Source: Sphingopyxis indica
Lineage (GTDB): Bacteria > Pseudomonadota > Alphaproteobacteria > Sphingomonadales > Sphingomonadaceae
Length of the DNA stretch: 38,498 nucleotides
Reading direction: 5' to 3'
Assembly: GCF_900188185.1 (NCBI RefSeq)
Contig: NZ_FZPA01000022.1
Coordinates: forward strand, 1 to 38,498
Under the pieces are notes generated by a model. It was not told the DNA's origin and did not search any database. It was given only the letters and a program-made list of their open reading frames with translations. The position numbers were made by a program, and so were the translations under genes. Positions 9,559 through 17,891 of this stretch are shown piece by piece. How positions within the stretch are numbered: the stretch's first letter is position 1; every line of letters starts with the position of its first letter.

Positions 9559-9654
9559 CCCCGAGCGAAGACGAGGGGCTCTGCCGAGCGAAGTCGAGGC
9601 GGCGACGCTGCGGTTCTCGCTCCGCTCGAACGAGCCCCTCGTCTTCGCTCGGGG
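9559..9654. repeat. Perfect 23-bp inverted repeat element
   Basis: Arms at 9559-9581 and 9632-9654 are exact reverse complements (CCCCGAGCGAAGACGAGGGG and three more bases). The ~50-bp centre contains a second GAGCGAAG-like imperfect pair. It lies between convergent genes and could work as a bidirectional transcript end; there is no U-tract. It is a different sequence family from the GTCAT-ended repeats. Confidence 0.85.
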
Positions 9655-9687
9655 AGACGGGTCGATTCAGATTTCCTGCAATTTGCT

Positions 9688-10095
9688 CTAGGGCGGATCG
9701 AGCAGGCAGCCGCTCGAGCCCGCATAATGCGCGCTGCGCGACGCGAGGAGGGGGACGCTGCCGGTGATCGTCTTCGTCTCGGGGTCCTGGCTGATCGAGA
9801 CCATCTCCATTCCCGGCTCGAAATCGCTCTGGCAGCTCTCGAGGGTGCGTCCCTGGACATAGCGGCACGAACAGCCGACCCGCGCGGCATAGGCCGAGCC
9901 GAGTTCGGCCTGCGCCTTCAGCGACGGGAATTTCCAGATCAGCAGGATCGCGAGCAGGACGAACAGGATGGCCGCCCACGGCAGGCATCCGCCCCAACGG
10001 CTCGGGGCCTTGTCCTTGCGCGGGCGCTCGGCGGGCGGCGGCGGCGCGGGTGTCGGTTCTGCCGTTGCCGGCTCGGGCGGGTTGGTGTTAGTCAC
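9688..10095 (-). CDS. Small single-pass membrane protein
   Basis: This is a 135-residue protein of unknown function. It has a Pro/Ala-rich cytoplasmic-type N-terminus with a basic patch (ERPRKDKAPSR). One transmembrane helix (about 36-55, WAAILFVLLAILLIW) follows, then an exported part with Cys residues in VGCSCRYVQGRTLESC and a late Cys in SSGC that could form disulfides. The start is GTG at 10095, 8 nt from the divergent serine hydrolase start, so the two promoters must lie inside each other's gene. A conserved link with the hydrolase would hint at a shared envelope role, but that is inference. Confidence 0.72.
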   Translation of the reverse strand: MTNTNPPEPATAEPTPAPPPPAERPRKDKAPSRWGGCLPWAAILFVLLAILLIWKFPSLKAQAELGSAYAARVGCSCRYVQGRTLESCQSDFEPGMEMVSISQDPETKTITGSVPLLASRSAHYAGSSGCLLDPP

Positions 10096-10103
10096 GGCGC
10101 GCC

Positions 10104-11252
10104 ATGATCACGAAAAAGACCCTGCTGGCAAGTGCCGCGCTCGCGCTCCTTACGGGCTGGTCGCTCACCCATGCGGCGGGGCAGATGGCGCCCCCGGCGC
10201 CGGGGCCGCGCTTCGGCCATTCGCTTCCGGATGCTCCGGCCGATACCCCGCGCCCGCTGCCGGCGCTCGATCCCGCGATCAAGGCAAAGGCCGATGCGCT
10301 GTTCACCGACGCGGCCGCAGTCGGCGAGACGCGCGCCTTGCTCGTTCTGCGCGACGGCCGGCCGATCTATGAACGCTATGGCACCGGCTTCGGTCCCGAT
10401 ACGAAGCTGATCAGCTGGTCGATGGCAAAGAGCATCACCGCGGTGCTCACCGGCTTCCTCGTCGCCGACGGGCAGCTTTCGCTGAATGCTCCCGCGCCGG
10501 TGGCGGCGTGGCAGCGCAGCGGCGATCCGCGCGGCGCGATCACGCTCGCCGACCTGCTCCACATGTCGTCGGGGCTCGAGCATGTCGAAGAGGGCGATCC
10601 GGTCTGGAACGGCGATACGGTGACGATGCTGTTCGGCACAGGCGCACAGGATATGGCGGGGTTTGCCGAAGCGAAGCCTGCGGTGGCGCGGCCGGGCGAA
10701 GTCTTCAACTACAGCTCGTCGACCAGCGTCATCCTCGCGGACATATTGACCGACGCGCTGACCCCGTCGCAAGGCGCCGATGCCCGGCGCGAGGCGATGC
10801 GCGAGTTCATCCAGGGCCGCCTGATCGAGCCGCTCGGCATGACCAGCCTGACCCCCGAATTCGATGCCAGGGGCACGATGATCGGCGGGTCGATCATGCA
10901 CGCGACCGCGCGCGATTATGCGCGCTTCGGCGAGTTTCTGCGCAATCGCGGCGTCGCGAACGGCCAGCGCCTGCTGCCCGAAAGCTGGATGGATTTCATG
11001 CTCACGCCCTCGCCGACCGACGGCGGTTATGGCGGGCATATCTGGCTCAACCGTTCGCGCCCGGCGGGCGTCGGCCCGGCGCTGTGGCCCGACCGCGGCC
11101 CCAACGACCTCTTCGCCTGCATCGGCCACCAGGGGCAATATATCATCGTCTCGCCGTCACAGCGGGTGACGATCGTGCGGCTGGGGATCACGCGCGACGA
11201 TCAATTCCCGTCGCTGCGCAGCCATCTGGCCGATTTGCAGGGCGCGCTATAG
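10104..11252 (+). CDS. Class C beta-lactamase-like serine hydrolase
   Basis: This 382-residue protein belongs to the beta-lactamase/transpeptidase-like family (COG1680, 6-aminohexanoate-dimer-hydrolase style). It has an N-terminal signal-like segment (residues 1-25), the SxxK motif SMAK with Ser106 and Lys109, a YSS tripeptide in FNYSSS, and a GHQGQ stretch at the place of the usual KTG-like motif. It is probably periplasmic. Substrates of such enzymes range from peptides to esters and amides, so resistance should not be assumed. Its stop codon shares a palindromic CTATAG with the stop of the convergent phzF-like gene. Confidence 0.88.
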   Translation: MITKKTLLASAALALLTGWSLTHAAGQMAPPAPGPRFGHSLPDAPADTPRPLPALDPAIKAKADALFTDAAAVGETRALLVLRDGRPIYERYGTGFGPDTKLISWSMAKSITAVLTGFLVADGQLSLNAPAPVAAWQRSGDPRGAITLADLLHMSSGLEHVEEGDPVWNGDTVTMLFGTGAQDMAGFAEAKPAVARPGEVFNYSSSTSVILADILTDALTPSQGADARREAMREFIQGRLIEPLGMTSLTPEFDARGTMIGGSIMHATARDYARFGEFLRNRGVANGQRLLPESWMDFMLTPSPTDGGYGGHIWLNRSRPAGVGPALWPDRGPNDLFACIGHQGQYIIVSPSQRVTIVRLGITRDDQFPSLRSHLADLQGAL

Positions 11253-12065
11253 CAGAAATTCCCCCGTCAGCGTCGTGACGCAGCGGCCCGACAGCTCGAC
11301 CCTATCGCCGTCGATCCGGCATCCGACATGGCCGCCGCGCTCGCTCGCCTGATAAGCGGCGAAGCGGTCGCGGCCGAGGCGCTGTGTCCAATAGGGGGTG
11401 AGCACGCTGTGCGCCGAGCCGGTCACCGGGTCCTCGTCGATCCCCGCGCCGGGTGCGAAGGCGCGGCTGACGACGTCGGCGCCCGAGGGGTCGCCCTCGC
11501 CGGGGGCAGTCGCGATGTAGAGGATGTCGCCGCCTTCCTTGAGCGCGCGGAGGTCGGGTTCGAGCGCGCGGACACTCGCTGCGTCGGGGTAGACGAGCAA
11601 GGCATAGCCGCCTTCGTGCCACAGCATATCCTGCACCGCGCCGCCCATCGCGCGCGCGACATCGGGCATGGTTTTAGGGGCCGGCGGATAGGCGGGAAGC
11701 GCCATGCGATAGCCGTCGCCCTCGCCGTCGCGCGAAACGGTGAGAATGCCGGCCTTGCGCGTGCGAAAGCGCATGTCGTTGCGCCACGGCGCGGCGCTCA
11801 GCAGCACATGCCCGCTCGCCAGCGTCGCATGGCCGCACAGCGCGACCTCGACGCCGGGGGTGAACCAGCGCAGCTCATAGTCGGCCTCGCCGCTGTCGTC
11901 GGGCACCAGAAAGGCGGTTTCGGCAAGATTATTCTCGGCCGCCATTTTCTGCAGCAGATCGTCGCTCAGCCACTCGTCGAGCGGCATCACCGCCGCGGGA
12001 TTGCCGGTGAAGGGCCGGTCGGCGAAGGCGTCGACGCGGGTGAGGGGAAGGTGCCGCCAGCTCAT
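11247..12065 (-). CDS. PhzF family isomerase
   Basis: The 272-residue protein is a PhzF/diaminopimelate epimerase-fold enzyme. It shows the opening VDAFADRPFTGNPAAV, the catalytic Glu49 in NNLAETAFL, the RWFTPGVEVALCGHATLAS core, and DPVTGSAHSVL in the second domain. The family includes phenazine biosynthesis isomerases and many uncharacterised epimerases; no phenazine genes are nearby. I chose the ATG at 12065 because it overlaps the pdxH stop as ATGA, implying coupled translation. An upstream ATG at 12089 would overlap pdxH more and lacks a better ribosome site. Confidence 0.9.
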   Translation of the reverse strand: MSWRHLPLTRVDAFADRPFTGNPAAVMPLDEWLSDDLLQKMAAENNLAETAFLVPDDSGEADYELRWFTPGVEVALCGHATLASGHVLLSAAPWRNDMRFRTRKAGILTVSRDGEGDGYRMALPAYPPAPKTMPDVARAMGGAVQDMLWHEGGYALLVYPDAASVRALEPDLRALKEGGDILYIATAPGEGDPSGADVVSRAFAPGAGIDEDPVTGSAHSVLTPYWTQRLGRDRFAAYQASERGGHVGCRIDGDRVELSGRCVTTLTGEFLL

Positions 12066-12640
12066 GGGTAAAGCAATCCTTTCGTCCATCGCTCGCCATC
12101 GCGCACGAACAGCGTGCGCTCGTGCAGGCGATGCGCGCGATCCTGCCAGAATTCGATACGCTCGGGCGTCACGCGCCAGCCCGACCAGCGCGGCGGGCGC
12201 GGCACGTCGCGCCCCTCGAAACGCGCCTGCATTTCGGCGAAGCGCGCCTCGAAAGTCGCGCGGCTGTCGAGCGGGCGCGACTGGTCGCTCGCCCAGGCGC
12301 CGAGCTGGCTATCGCGGCTGCGCGTCGCGAAATAGGCATCGGCGACGCCGTCCGCGACCGGCGCGACCGGCCCTTCGATGCGGATCTGGCGGCGCAGCGA
12401 CTTCCAGTGAAAGAGCAGCGCAACCTGCGGGTTTTCCGCAAGCTCGCCGCCCTTGCGGCTGTCGAGGTTGGTGTAGAAGATGAAGCCGTCGGGGCCGTGG
12501 CCCTTCAGCAGCACCATCCGCACCGACGGCCGCCCGTCGGCAGTCGCGGTTGCGAGCGCCATCGCGTTCGAATCATTGGGCTCGCTGGCGCGGGCTTCGG
12601 CATACCAGGCATCGAACAGGGCGAAGGGCTCGGTGGTCAT
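12062..12640 (-). CDS. pdxH: Pyridoxamine 5'-phosphate oxidase
   Basis: PdxH oxidises pyridoxine or pyridoxamine 5'-phosphate to pyridoxal 5'-phosphate using FMN. The 192-residue protein has the expected features: SNAMALATATADGRPSVRMV, LLKGHGPDGFIFYTN with the FMN-binding Ser/Lys-rich DSRKGGEL, FHWKSLRRQIRIEG, and the C-terminal RLHERTLFVRD and WTKGLLYP block. The ATG at 12640 gives the family's usual length for alphaproteobacteria. It precedes the PhzF-like gene with a 4-nt overlap. The product supplies PLP, the cofactor of SufS further along the window, though no direct linkage is implied. Confidence 0.95.
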   Translation of the reverse strand: MTTEPFALFDAWYAEARASEPNDSNAMALATATADGRPSVRMVLLKGHGPDGFIFYTNLDSRKGGELAENPQVALLFHWKSLRRQIRIEGPVAPVADGVADAYFATRSRDSQLGAWASDQSRPLDSRATFEARFAEMQARFEGRDVPRPPRWSGWRVTPERIEFWQDRAHRLHERTLFVRDGERWTKGLLYP

Positions 12641-12702
12641 GGCGATGCTCTTAATCAGGCGGAGGCGCAGGGTCGAGCAAAAGCCGTCTTCGAATGTGAA
12701 CG

Positions 12703-12778
12703 GTCATCCCGGCGAAGGCCGGGATCTCGCCCTCGCGTTTTCAATCCCCGTCGAGACCCCGGCCTTCGCCGGGATGAC
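12703..12778. repeat. GTCAT-ended palindromic repeat upstream of dnaJ-like gene
   Basis: An inverted repeat starting GTCATCCCGGCGAAGGCCGG and ending with its complement, GCCGGGATGAC. Each arm is itself palindromic. It shares its GTCAT/ATGAC ends and arm design with the repeats at 17781-17858, 27343-27406 and 27996-28068. It occupies the gap between divergent pdxH and the dnaJ-like gene. Confidence 0.85.
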
Positions 12779-12897
12779 GAACCAAAGGAGCGAATGACGT
12801 TCCGGCCGACGGAGCTTGACCGGCTTTCGCAACAATCCCACATGGCCCGAAGCAACGGGCCTTCCCGGCCGGGACCTTATCGGGCTACAGGAGAGAT

Positions 12898-13818
12898 ATG
12901 GCAGATCCCTATTCCACCCTCGGCGTGTCGAAAAGCGCGAGCGAAGCGGAGATAAAGTCCGCCTATCGCAAGCTCGCCAAGGAACTGCATCCCGACCGGA
13001 ACAAGGAAAATCCCAAGGCGGCGGAGAAATTCTCCGACGTCACCAAGGCCTATGACCTGCTCTCCGACAAGGAGAAACGCGGCCAGTTCGACCGCGGCGA
13101 GATCGACGCCGAGGGGAATCCCGCGATGCCCTTCGGCTATGGCGGCGGCGGCTTTCGCGGCGATCCGCGCGGGCAGGCGCAGGGCGGCTTCGGTGGAGAG
13201 AGCGCCGACTTCGGCGATATTTTCGAAGGGCTGTTCGGCGGCCGCGGCGGCGGCAGTCCGTTCGGCGGTTTCGGCGGGCGCGGTGCTCCGCCGCCGCAGA
13301 AAGGCGCCAATGTCGCCTATCGCCTGTCGGTTTCCTTCATCGACGCCGCGACGCAGGCGACGCAGCGCATCACGCTCGCCGATGGCGGCACGATCGACCT
13401 CAAGCTGCCCGCGGGGGTCGAGACCGGCACCCAGATGCGCCTCGCGGGCAAGGGGCAGCCGGGGCCGGGCGGAAACGGCGACGGCATCGTGACGATCACC
13501 GTCGGCAGCCATCCCTTTTTCGAGCGCGACGGCGCGAATATCCGTCTCGACCTGCCGGTCACGCTGAACGAGGCAGTGAAGGGCGCGAAGATCAAGGTGC
13601 CGACCGTCGACGGCCCGGTGATGCTGTCGATTCCCGCCGGCTCGACCTCCGGCAAGGTGATGCGGCTGAAGGGCAAGGGCTTCTCGCAAAAGGGCGGCGG
13701 ACGCGGCGATCAGCTCGTGCGGTTGATGGTCGACCTGCCCGCCGACGACAAGAAACTCGCCAAGCTGGTCGACGAGTGGACCGATAGCCGGTCGGTCAGG
13801 GCCGACCTCGGCGTGTGA
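12898..13818 (+). CDS. DnaJ C-terminal domain chaperone (CbpA type)
   Basis: This 306-residue Hsp40 has an N-terminal J-domain with HPD at 31-33 and a Gly/Phe-rich linker (about 78-138). Two C-terminal beta-sandwich substrate-binding domains follow. The CxxCxGxG zinc-finger repeats of true DnaJ are absent, so it is a type II (CbpA-like) co-chaperone for DnaK. Start support is good: AGGAGAG precedes the ATG at 12898. The YihY/BrkB gene begins 3 nt after its stop, and fabI overlaps that gene, so the three are likely co-transcribed. Confidence 0.93.
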   Translation: MADPYSTLGVSKSASEAEIKSAYRKLAKELHPDRNKENPKAAEKFSDVTKAYDLLSDKEKRGQFDRGEIDAEGNPAMPFGYGGGGFRGDPRGQAQGGFGGESADFGDIFEGLFGGRGGGSPFGGFGGRGAPPPQKGANVAYRLSVSFIDAATQATQRITLADGGTIDLKLPAGVETGTQMRLAGKGQPGPGGNGDGIVTITVGSHPFFERDGANIRLDLPVTLNEAVKGAKIKVPTVDGPVMLSIPAGSTSGKVMRLKGKGFSQKGGGRGDQLVRLMVDLPADDKKLAKLVDEWTDSRSVRADLGV

Positions 13819-13821
13819 CGC

Positions 13822-14892
13822 GTGGCTGAGCGCCCGTCAACACCATCCACCGAAGCGCTCGAGCGCGAGGTCGCCGATGAGGTCGATCGCGAATTTCTGG
13901 CCGAGGGCCATTCGCCGCAGTCGCCCGAGGCGCGCGCCGAGCGCGCCAAGCGGCTGCATCTGAAGGCACGCGCGCAGGGCGTGATCGAAGACGCGCGCGA
14001 GCGGTTGGGTCCGGGGACGCGCATCTTCGAGGTCCTGCGCCGCGTCATCGTCGGCACCTATACCGACGGCTTCATCCATGCGGGAAATCTCGCCTATCTC
14101 GCGCTGATCGCGCTCTTCCCCTTCTTCATCCTGCTCGCCGCGGCGCTCAGCCTGTTCGGCGGCAGCGCGGGGGGCGAGGCGGCGATCGACGCGGTCTTTT
14201 CGATCATGCCGCCGACCGTTTCGCGCACGCTCGCCGAGCCGATCCGCGAGGTGATGGGCGCGCGCACCGGGCTCTTCCTGTGGCTCGGGGCGCTCGTCGC
14301 GCTGTGGACGGTCGGCAGTCTTGTCGAGACGATCCGCGACATTCTCCGCCGCGCCTATGGCACGCATTTCAGCCGCGGCTTTTTCCACTACCGGATCATG
14401 TCGATCGGCATCATCACCGGCGCGGTCGTGCTGATGCTGCTGTCGTTCAGCATGCAGGTGCTGATCGTCGGGATCGAGCAGTTCGTCACCCGCGTATTGC
14501 CCGAACAATATCAGTCGTGGGGCGTCGTTCTGCTGTCGCGGGGGATTTCTGGCCTCGGGCTGTTTTTTGCGATCTATATGCTTTTCTATTCGCTCACCCC
14601 GGCGAAATATCGGCGGCTCAAACGCTGTCCCAAATGGCCCGGGGCGCTGTTCACGACCTGCTGGTGGATCGGCGTCACGCTGGCGCTGCCGCCGCTCCTC
14701 GCCAGCCTGCTGCGCTATGATGCGACCTACGGCAGCCTCGCCGGGGTGATGGTCGCGCTGTTCTTTTTCTACCTCGTCGGATTGGGTATGGTGATCGGCG
14801 CCGAACTCAATGCCGCGCTGGTCGAGGTTGAGGATTTGGGCCACGACGCTATTGGGCGCATCGACGATGTGAATGTCGGAGATATGGAATGA
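13822..14892 (+). CDS. YihY/BrkB family inner membrane protein
   Basis: The 356-residue protein has a charged N-terminal cytoplasmic region (about 1-75) followed by about six hydrophobic segments typical of YihY/BrkB (once mis-annotated as ribonuclease BN). Examples are LAYLALIALFPFFILLAAAL and LGMVIGAELNAAL near the end. The function of the family is poorly defined; transport has been suggested. The GTG at 13822 is 3 nt after the dnaJ-like stop. The last codons overlap the fabI start (ATGA), indicating translational coupling to an essential lipid-synthesis gene. Confidence 0.88.
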   Translation: MAERPSTPSTEALEREVADEVDREFLAEGHSPQSPEARAERAKRLHLKARAQGVIEDARERLGPGTRIFEVLRRVIVGTYTDGFIHAGNLAYLALIALFPFFILLAAALSLFGGSAGGEAAIDAVFSIMPPTVSRTLAEPIREVMGARTGLFLWLGALVALWTVGSLVETIRDILRRAYGTHFSRGFFHYRIMSIGIITGAVVLMLLSFSMQVLIVGIEQFVTRVLPEQYQSWGVVLLSRGISGLGLFFAIYMLFYSLTPAKYRRLKRCPKWPGALFTTCWWIGVTLALPPLLASLLRYDATYGSLAGVMVALFFFYLVGLGMVIGAELNAALVEVEDLGHDAIGRIDDVNVGDME

Positions 14893-15716
14893 CGGGTCTG
14901 ATGCAGGGAAAACGCGGGCTTATCATGGGCCTCGCGAACGACAAGTCGCTCGCTTGGGGGATCGCGAAGGCGCTCCACGGCGCGGGCGCCGAACTCGCGA
15001 TCAGCTATCAGGGCGAGGTGATGCTCAAGCGGGTGAAGCCGCTCGCCGACGAACTCGGCTGCGACTTCCTGATCGACTGCGACGTCTCCGACATGGCGAA
15101 TCTCGACCAGGCCTTCGCGACGCTCGCGGCGCGCTGGCCGACGATCGACTTCGTCGTCCACGCGATCGGCTACACCAACAAGGAAGCGCTCCGCGGCCAT
15201 TATGCCGACATCGGCCTCGAGGATTTCCTGCTGACGATGAACATCAGCGTCTACAGTTTCACCGCGGTCGCCAAGCGCGCGGCGGCGATGATGAAGCCGC
15301 TCGATCCCGAAACGGGCGAGAGCGGGGGCGCGATGCTGACCTTGAGCTATTATGGCGCCGAAAAGGTCGTGCCGCACTATAATGTCATGGGGGTCGCCAA
15401 GTCGGCGCTCGAAACCAGCGTCAAATATCTCGCCAATGATTACGGCCCGCAGGGGGTGCGCGTGAATGCCATCTCGGCGGGGCCGATCAAGACGCTGGCG
15501 GCGAGCGGCATCGGCGATTTCCGCCTGATCCTGAAATGGAACGAGTATAACGCCCCGCTGCGCCGCAACGTCACGATCGACGACGTGGGCGGCTCGGCGC
15601 TCTACCTGTTGAGCGATCTCGCCTCGGGCGTCACCGGCGAGACGCATCATGTCGACGCGGGCTATCACACCGTCGGCATGAAGCAGGAGGATGCGCCGGA
15701 CATTGCGCTTGCCTGA
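14889..15716 (+). CDS. fabI: Enoyl-[acyl-carrier-protein] reductase FabI
   Basis: FabI catalyses the final NADH-dependent reduction in each cycle of fatty-acid elongation. The 275-residue short-chain-dehydrogenase-like protein shows the nucleotide-binding start GLANDKSLAWGIAKAL and the triad Tyr154 (LSYYGAEK), Tyr164 and Lys171 (YNVMGVAK). The spacing matches E. coli Tyr146/Tyr156/Lys163. HHVDAGYH lies near the end. The ATG at 14889 overlaps the YihY gene stop; an in-frame ATG four codons later is a possible alternative start. The GNAT gene overlaps its end by 26 nt. The protein is probably essential and is the classical target of triclosan-type inhibitors. Confidence 0.95.
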   Translation: MTGLMQGKRGLIMGLANDKSLAWGIAKALHGAGAELAISYQGEVMLKRVKPLADELGCDFLIDCDVSDMANLDQAFATLAARWPTIDFVVHAIGYTNKEALRGHYADIGLEDFLLTMNISVYSFTAVAKRAAAMMKPLDPETGESGGAMLTLSYYGAEKVVPHYNVMGVAKSALETSVKYLANDYGPQGVRVNAISAGPIKTLAASGIGDFRLILKWNEYNAPLRRNVTIDDVGGSALYLLSDLASGVTGETHHVDAGYHTVGMKQEDAPDIALA

Positions 15717-16236
15717 CGGCGTCCGCATCCGCCCGGCGGAGGCATCGGACGGCGAAGCGATCGACGCGCTGATCCGTGCCGCATTTGCGGGTAGCGCCCA
15801 TGGCTATCAGGGCGAAGCCGAGCTCGTTCACGGAATCGAAGCCGACGGCGATGCGCTCGTGTCGCTGGTCGCGGACGTCGAGGGCGCGATCGCCGGCCAT
15901 ATTCTGTTCAGCCGGATGAATGTCGAAGCCGATGGCCGCTCGCTTGCCGCAGCGGGCCTCGCCCCGCTTTCGGTGTCGCCCGTGCATCAGCGGCGGGGCA
16001 TCGGCGGGGCGCTGATTCGCGCCGGCCTCGATGCGCTGCGCGAACGGGGCGTTGCGATCGGTTTCGTGCTCGGCGACACCGCTTATTATTCGCGCTTCGG
16101 CTATTCGGCGGACCTTGGCGCGCGCTTCGTTTCGCCCTTTGCCGGCCCGTATTTCATGGCGATGAGGCTCGATGGCGGCGCGTGGCCAGGCGAGGGCCGC
16201 GCCGACTATGCGCCCGCCTTCGCCCGCCTCGGCTGA
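15691..16236 (+). CDS. GNAT family N-acetyltransferase
   Basis: This protein of up to 181 residues matches COG3153-type GNAT acetyltransferases. It has an acetyl-CoA-binding segment APLSVSPVHQRRGIGGALI (the Q/RxxGxG/A-like loop) and VLGDTAYYSRFGY in the second half. The acceptor is unknown. The start is uncertain: the only good Shine-Dalgarno (AGGAGG, 15685-15690) directly abuts the ATG at 15691 with no spacer. A TTG at 15703 would have a 12-nt spacer. The gene overlaps fabI and is probably coupled to it. Confidence 0.85.
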   Translation: MRRTLRLPDGVRIRPAEASDGEAIDALIRAAFAGSAHGYQGEAELVHGIEADGDALVSLVADVEGAIAGHILFSRMNVEADGRSLAAAGLAPLSVSPVHQRRGIGGALIRAGLDALRERGVAIGFVLGDTAYYSRFGYSADLGARFVSPFAGPYFMAMRLDGGAWPGEGRADYAPAFARLG

Positions 16237-16291
16237 AATCGCCGCACCGGTTGCGCTTGAATTGCGGCGCGAATCCCGCCATCGACCCATT

Positions 16292-16666
16292 ATGGACCTC
16301 GCCCTCGCCATCGACCATGTGCAGGTCGCCATGCCGGTCGGCGGCGAGGCGGAGGCGCGCGCCTTTTTCGGCGGCCTGCTCGGCCTTGCCGAACTGCCCA
16401 AGCCCGCCGATATGGCGGCGCGCGGCGGCTGCTGGTTCGCGCTCGGCGACCGCCAGCTGCACATGGGCGCCGAACGCGATTTCCGCCCCGCGAAAAAGGC
16501 GCATGTCGCGCTCGCGACCGACGCGCTCGATGCGCTGCGCGCGCATCTCGAACGCGCCGGCTTCACGACGCACGACGACAGCGTGATCGACGGGCGGCAC
16601 AGCTTCTTCACCGAAGACCCCTTCGGCAATCGGATCGAATTCATGGACAGGACGCCGCGCGCATGA
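16292..16666 (+). CDS. VOC (glyoxalase-fold) family protein
   Basis: This 124-residue single-domain VOC protein begins [20 protein letters not shown] and ends [17 protein letters not shown], both hallmark positions. The first-strand His and final Glu are candidate metal ligands, with His in QLHMG. Such proteins are usually dimers with lyase, dioxygenase or binding roles; the specific activity is unknown. The ATG at 16292 is the first in a region where an upstream frame overlaps the GNAT gene out of family context. Its stop overlaps the aroC start (ATGA). Confidence 0.86.
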   Translation: MDLALAIDHVQVAMPVGGEAEARAFFGGLLGLAELPKPADMAARGGCWFALGDRQLHMGAERDFRPAKKAHVALATDALDALRAHLERAGFTTHDDSVIDGRHSFFTEDPFGNRIEFMDRTPRA

Positions 16667-17739
16667 GTTTCAACAGCTTCGGACGCGTTTTGCGCTTCAC
16701 GACCTGGGGCGAAAGCCATGGGCCGGCGCTCGGCGCGGTCGTCGATGGCTGCCCGCCGCGGCTGTCGCTGTCCGAAGAGGACATCCAGCCCTTCCTCGAC
16801 AAGCGGCGCCCCGGCCAGTCGCGCCATACGACGCAGCGCCGCGAGCCCGACCGGGTGCGCATCCTGTCGGGCATTTTCGAAGGCAAGACGACCGGCACGC
16901 CGATCAGCCTGATGATCGAGAATGTCGACCAGCGCTCGAAGGATTATGGGGAGATCGCGCAGGCCTATCGCCCCGGCCACGCCGATTATGCCTATGACGC
17001 CAAATATGGCATTCGCGACTATCGCGGCGGGGGACGGTCGAGCGCGCGCGAAACCGCGGCGCGCGTTGCGGCAGGGGCGGTCGCGCGGCTCGTCATCCCC
17101 GAGGTGCAGATCCACGCCTGGGTGGCGGAGATCGGCGGCGATGCGATAGATCCTGCCAATTTCGACCTTGAAGAGATTGATCGTAATCCCTTTTTCTGTC
17201 CAGATCCCGCCGCCGCGCAGCGCTGGGAAGGCCTGATGGACGACGCGCGCAAGGCGGGCAGTTCCTTGGGCGCGGTGATCGAATGCGCGGCGAGCGGCGT
17301 TCCCGCCGGCTGGGGCGCGCCCGTCTATGCCAAGCTCGACGGCGACCTTGCCGCCGCGATGATGGGGATCAATGCGGTCAAGGGCGTCGAGATCGGCGCC
17401 GGCTTCACCGCGGCAAAGCTGCGCGGCGAGGAAAATGCCGACCCGATGCGCCCCGCGAGCGACGGCAGCAATCGCCCCGATTTCCTCTCGAACAACGCCG
17501 GCGGCATTGCGGGCGGCATTTCGACCGGCCAGCCGGTCGTGGTGCGCGTCGCCTTCAAGCCGACGAGTTCGATCCTCACGCCGGTCCCGACGGTCAACCG
17601 GGCGGGCGAGGCGACCGACATCGTGACCAAGGGGCGGCACGACCCCTGCGTCGGCATCCGCGGCGCGCCGGTGGTCGAAGCGATGATGGCGCTCGTCCTC
17701 GCCGACCATAAATTGCTGCACCGGGCGCAGTGCGGGTAG
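16663..17739 (+). CDS. aroC: Chorismate synthase
   Basis: AroC converts 5-enolpyruvylshikimate-3-phosphate to chorismate, the last common step of aromatic biosynthesis, with reduced FMN. The 358-residue protein carries the family signatures [17 protein letters not shown] near the N-terminus, the RRPGQS and [20 protein letters not shown] regions, and a C-terminal [12 protein letters not shown] with [12 protein letters not shown]. The ATG at 16663 overlaps the VOC gene stop. It is the last gene of the chain starting at 12898 and is followed by a perfect inverted repeat. Confidence 0.97.
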   Translation: MSFNSFGRVLRFTTWGESHGPALGAVVDGCPPRLSLSEEDIQPFLDKRRPGQSRHTTQRREPDRVRILSGIFEGKTTGTPISLMIENVDQRSKDYGEIAQAYRPGHADYAYDAKYGIRDYRGGGRSSARETAARVAAGAVARLVIPEVQIHAWVAEIGGDAIDPANFDLEEIDRNPFFCPDPAAAQRWEGLMDDARKAGSSLGAVIECAASGVPAGWGAPVYAKLDGDLAAAMMGINAVKGVEIGAGFTAAKLRGEENADPMRPASDGSNRPDFLSNNAGGIAGGISTGQPVVVRVAFKPTSSILTPVPTVNRAGEATDIVTKGRHDPCVGIRGAPVVEAMMALVLADHKLLHRAQCG

Positions 17740-17780
17740 AGCCTGATGACATGAGATTGAAACACCGCCTCGCTCCCTGT

Positions 17781-17858
17781 CGTCATTCCGGCGAAAGCCG
17801 GAATCTCGCCGTGGCCTTTTACCGTGAGCGCGAGATTCCGGCTTTCGCCGGAATGACG
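17781..17858. repeat. Perfect 29-bp inverted repeat, GTCAT-ended family
   Basis: Arms at 17781-17809 and 17830-17858 are exact reverse complements, beginning CGTCATTCCGGCGAAAGCCG. Each arm holds its own small palindrome (CCGGCGAAAGCCGG), so the element can fold as one long hairpin or a cruciform of two. It lies between aroC and the SLC13 gene and may end aroC transcription or protect 3' ends. Confidence 0.9.
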
Positions 17859-17891
17859 ATTCAGATGAAGAAGAGCGGGTGCTAGCGGCCG

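Noticed and set aside
10104..11252. Serine hydrolase considered as an antibiotic-resistance beta-lactamase
   Set aside because: It lacks the KTG-type motif of true AmpC enzymes and fits the broader esterase/amidase-like relatives.
15631..17721. A 696-codon minus-strand open frame opposite GNAT, VOC and aroC
   Set aside because: It has no recognisable domain and lies wholly antisense to conserved genes, a typical shadow in high-GC DNA.
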